Assembly (NCBI GenBank): GCA_030141605.1
Contig: JAQGDQ010000053.1
Location: forward strand, 496,001-560,000
DNA: 64,000 bases
Direction: 5' to 3'
Source: Tubiluchus corallicola
Taxonomy: Eukaryota > Priapulida > Priapulimorpha > Priapulimorphida > Tubiluchidae
Part shown: positions 61,001-64,000 of the stretch, one piece after another
How positions within the stretch are numbered: position 1 is the stretch's first letter
Layout: each line of letters starts with the position of its first letter
Notes under the pieces: model-generated
What the model was told of the DNA's origin: nothing
Database searches by the model: none
The model's input: only the letters and a program-made list of their open reading frames with translations
Made by a program: the position numbers and the translations under genes

Positions 61001-63525
61001 TCTTACAATCTTGTTACAACTTAGATTTATCAGCAAGTGAACTGAAGTAGTACAAACAGCTTACTTATAAGTTGCATCAACTTCAAAGTCTTGTTTATTG
61101 TGAGTAGGCTTTAGAAAAAATGTATCAATGACTCCAATAACTCCAACACCCATGTCATTTTGCTGCAAAATAAGAGACCATTGTTACAAACAATAAACAT
61201 GGTGAAATAATTATCAATATAAAAACTTTGTCAAATAGTGCTACTCAAAAATGTAATTGAACTAGAACACAATGGTATCACAATCTTGAAAAAAGTTGAG
61301 TAACTGAACTAATGGTAGTGAAACAAAAGACTATATACCTGTTTCTGGTAACCAACTGGTTCGTAAGCTTTAACCAGTCGATTCTTGTGGTACATCATCA
61401 TTCCAAATTCTTCTTTATTTTGACTAAATCCAAATGTAATACTGACGTTTCGACTAACCTAAACAACTATTAAGGAAAATGTTTCTTATACCTCAATGTC
61501 TAATGCAGCAAAAATGATCTAACTGACACTTTGTAAAATAAAAGAAAGTAAAAAATTGTTTTATTTCTTTTCAACTTGCCAAATAAGCATAGCAAGCATA
61601 TTATAGATACACTATGAACTAACTCAGCAACTACATGCATATAGTTTATATACCTTATACAAGCAAATGGTATAATACGCAAATTCAAATCTTGAACAGA
61701 CCATAAACAGCTATTTAGACATTTTAGTATTTATCGTATAATCTCATTAAAAGTTTATAGCAAAGATAGAACTGCCTAATTCCGTCAAAAATAATCTACT
61801 TACCTAATTGTCAAAAGCAATATGTTTTAAACCAATATCAAAAGCATGTATCCCTTGTACAGACTTTGTAAAAACATGCAAACATGATAAAAAAGATACA
61901 CATTTCGGTCTATAGAAATCGGTCTTGCTTCTGCTTAAACTTTTTGTAATGAAAACTGGTCGCACTTTCTTTCCTCTCAGGATAATCTTCATGCGAGGCT
62001 TCAGGTACAAAATTTCACAGTATTTCTGAAAAGAACATACTTCATCTCTTAAACGAAAGTCATCAATGATTTTTATGCCACTAACTAAAAACAGATATAC
62101 TAATCTCACATCAAGAGAACTGCAGTTAGAAATATATTGGGTAGACAAAAAAAGTAAATCCTTTTAAAATGCCATAGAGTCGAGCATTTCTATCTAATTT
62201 ACATATAAATGTAACAAGGTAAATTAAAACCACTTCAGAACTTACACACCGAGTTTTGTTAAGATGGTCTAAAAAATAAATATCTTATGCATGACATTGT
62301 CAATGCACCTAAGAATAGATATACAGTTTGACAGGATTGACTTTATAGACGTTTTAAATTTTACTTGATTTATTCTATTCTTTTACTTAATTTATGATTT
62401 TTTCAGATGTTATAATTTTAAAGACTTACTCTGTTCACAAAAAAAGACAACATAATTATTAAACACTTCAGGAATGACAAAGGATATTGCGAAAAAAAAC
62501 TGATGCGGGAGTTTCCCAATAATAAATGGTCACGACCAGCCACTGACAATTGCCAAGGAAAATTCATGTCACTGGCCTAACATTTAGAAATATGAGAAAA
62601 ATTAGTAGATGAAGAAAATGAATAAAACAAAATTTTCGCACCCATAACCACAACACAATCATACTAATACCTAGTTTTTCCTATTTTTATGGGCTTGACT
62701 TCAATATAAAGTATAAAATGTTTATTTTTTGGACATTCTTAGCAAAAATTAATGGGATAATGCTAAACTGTTTAAAATTACCCAGTCAAATTTGCATACT
62801 AATTCTAAGTTCAGATTCAAGTATTTTTAACTAAATAACACAAAACAAAATCATTGATTTCACCCATTTCACCATAGCAAACAATACAAAAACATGTAGT
62901 CGCTTTTATAAATAATACAGACAATGGAGTTTACGAAGTGAACACTATACATTTGCAATAATATTTCAATTTGCTTTATAGAACAACCCGTGTCCAAAGG
63001 ACACGTGTTCAAACAGCCTGTGTCCAAATAACCTATGTGTCCAAAATGTTCTGTCTAAAATTGTCTGTGTCCAAATAACCTATGTATCCAAAATGTTTGT
63101 GTCTAAAACGTGTCTAAACCCCCTGCAACCATTTAGTGAGTTTTCAAGCATAACATGATTCACGAGAAGCTCGAAAATTCTATTACTTTTCACAGATTGT
63201 TAAAAAAAATATTCGCAGCAATCTTATGATTAGCTATGTACCACTCTGAGCTGCACCCACCTTGTAAGCATTTCAGGATTCAAATAAATCATGTACATAA
63301 TTAGGTCAATTAGTTCACACTTACAATGCACAAAAAAATGAAAAGTAACAAATCTCAATTTAAACATTTTTAATAAATATACATACCCTAAGTGAAACTC
63401 TGTATTCATGATACCTTTTCTTTGCTGGTGTTATAATGTACTCACTATTGTTTTCACTGAGATTAGGATTGCGAATGTCATAAAGATCAGAAAAATCTAA
63501 CTCTAATCCTATTTGATCAGGATTT
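55047..63525 (-). CDS. MORC family CW-type zinc finger protein (MORC3/4-like), 3' part
   Basis: Twelve minus-strand exons: 63525-63387, 62025-61900, 61458-61339, 61162-61065, 60729-60625, 60407-60276, 59971-59860, 58611-58519, 58104-58025, 57453-57363, 56307-56206, 55781-55047. They join in frame to 643 residues and a stop; the N-terminal GHKL ATPase is beyond the window edge. The first exons match the S5-fold half of the ATPase module ([64 protein letters not shown]). The CW zinc finger follows ([19 protein letters not shown], then SCDAPEE in the next exon), a reader of the histone H3 tail in the family. A Gln/Glu/Lys-rich coiled coil (about residues 245-365) comes next. The tail has SUMO-interaction-like FIIDSEP and [11 protein letters not shown], a VKIE sumoylation-type site, and several TQT motifs. 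MORC proteins are nuclear ATPases that dimerise, bind DNA and act in silencing. MORC3 versus MORC4 is not resolved. Confidence 0.93.
58586..58750. repeat. Intragenic duplication, copy 1 (holds exon start)
   Basis: This stretch contains the acceptor and first bases of the MORC exon 58611-58519 and about 140 bases of the intron before it. It is about 85% alike to 62805-62975 in the same orientation. Confidence 0.85.
62805..62975. repeat. Intragenic duplication, copy 2 (ghost exon)
   Basis: Copy of 58586-58750 inside an upstream MORC intron (between exons 63525-63387 and 62025-61900). On the minus strand it repeats the acceptor (GTTATTTAG) and about 25 bases of exon, then similarity ends, so no donor or full exon is present. 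Confidence 0.85.
62992..63122. repeat. Degenerate GTGTCCAAA tandem repeat
   Basis: Repeated CCTGTGTCCAAATAACCTATGTGTCCAAAATG units with a period of about 45 bases and shorter GTGTC(C/T)AAA sub-units. At its left end CGTGTCC-AAA-GGACACG is a perfect small palindrome. In a MORC intron. Confidence 0.8.
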
Positions 63526-64000
63526 CTGGAAATTCAGAAAGATTTCCTATACAAAAACTTTGCCTTTTTCACAATTCCATGAAAATGTATAATATTAGTA
63601 CCACATACATATGATCACATACACATACATTATTATATAATCACTAGACTCATAATTATCAGCTGAATATACCTTGCACGATGATCAAGGTTTAGCAAAA
63701 CCAGGTTAAGTTTGGAATGATATAAGAATGGCAACAAATACATAGATCACAAAACGTCAATCAGCCAGAGATAGGATCCACCTCACAAATGCCAATCAGA
63801 TGCTCTAGCTGCTTAGCCACTGCCAAACCTTGAGACTTAATCCCAAACACAGCAGTATTTGCATGTGAAGCGTATACAAAAAATATACAGCTAGAATGTG
63901 TGTGTGTGTGTGCACGATAGCTTTTACTTACTGCACAAGACTTGTGAAGCTAAAATTGATTTATCAGTGTAAGAGAGTATAGAATGGTGAAGCATTGTGC
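63526..64000 (-). other. MORC intron at the window edge
   Basis: No exon recognised between the acceptor at 63526 and the window end. A short (TG)n lies near 63898-63911. Confidence 0.6.

Overview
This is an AT-rich, intron-rich window from an animal nuclear genome, most likely a marine invertebrate. The evidence is GT-AG introns of about 0.1-6.5 kb, animal gene families (RTRAF, chloride-type alpha-amylase, sushi/CCP membrane protein, MORC-CW protein), AATAAA poly(A) signals, CR1-like LINEs, a Ty3/gypsy element and pogo/Tigger-like DNA transposons. The phylum cannot be fixed from the sequence alone.

Layout. 1-4.0 kb: decayed non-LTR retrotransposon (+). 5.85-13.9 kb: RTRAF/hCLE gene (+), exons 2-8; exon 1 was not found. 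15.3-20.4 kb: secreted alpha-amylase (+), six exons, 715 aa, with a C-terminal extension of about 209 aa. 20.4-24.2 kb: no gene seen. 24.5-42.3 kb: type I membrane protein with signal peptide, five sushi domains, one transmembrane segment and an LPTY cytoplasmic tail (-); its introns hold a Tigger-like element, a LINE fragment, large microsatellites and two foldback repeats. 43.1-44.4 kb: possible hAT-like element. 45.3-49.8 kb: broken Ty3/gypsy element (+) with one recognisable LTR. 49.8-55 kb: mostly non-coding, with a CpG-rich patch, a probable solo LTR and an unrecognised coding-like cluster (-). 55.0-63.5 kb to the window edge: the 3' two thirds of a MORC gene (-), with GHKL-linked S5 region, CW zinc finger, coiled coil and a tail rich in SUMO- and LC8-type motifs.

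The four cellular genes are unrelated neighbours: RNA ligase/transcription factor, digestive enzyme, cell-surface receptor-like protein and chromatin ATPase. I see no operon, gene cluster or obvious new defence system. The points most worth checking are the amylase extension with Lys at the chloride site, the motif array in the MORC tail, the alternative 3' end of the sushi gene, the PHD plus double-CCCH ORF1 of the LINE, and several foldback or duplicated sequences. Exon borders were set by hand from GT-AG sites and reading-frame phase; for each gene the summed exon length fits one open frame.
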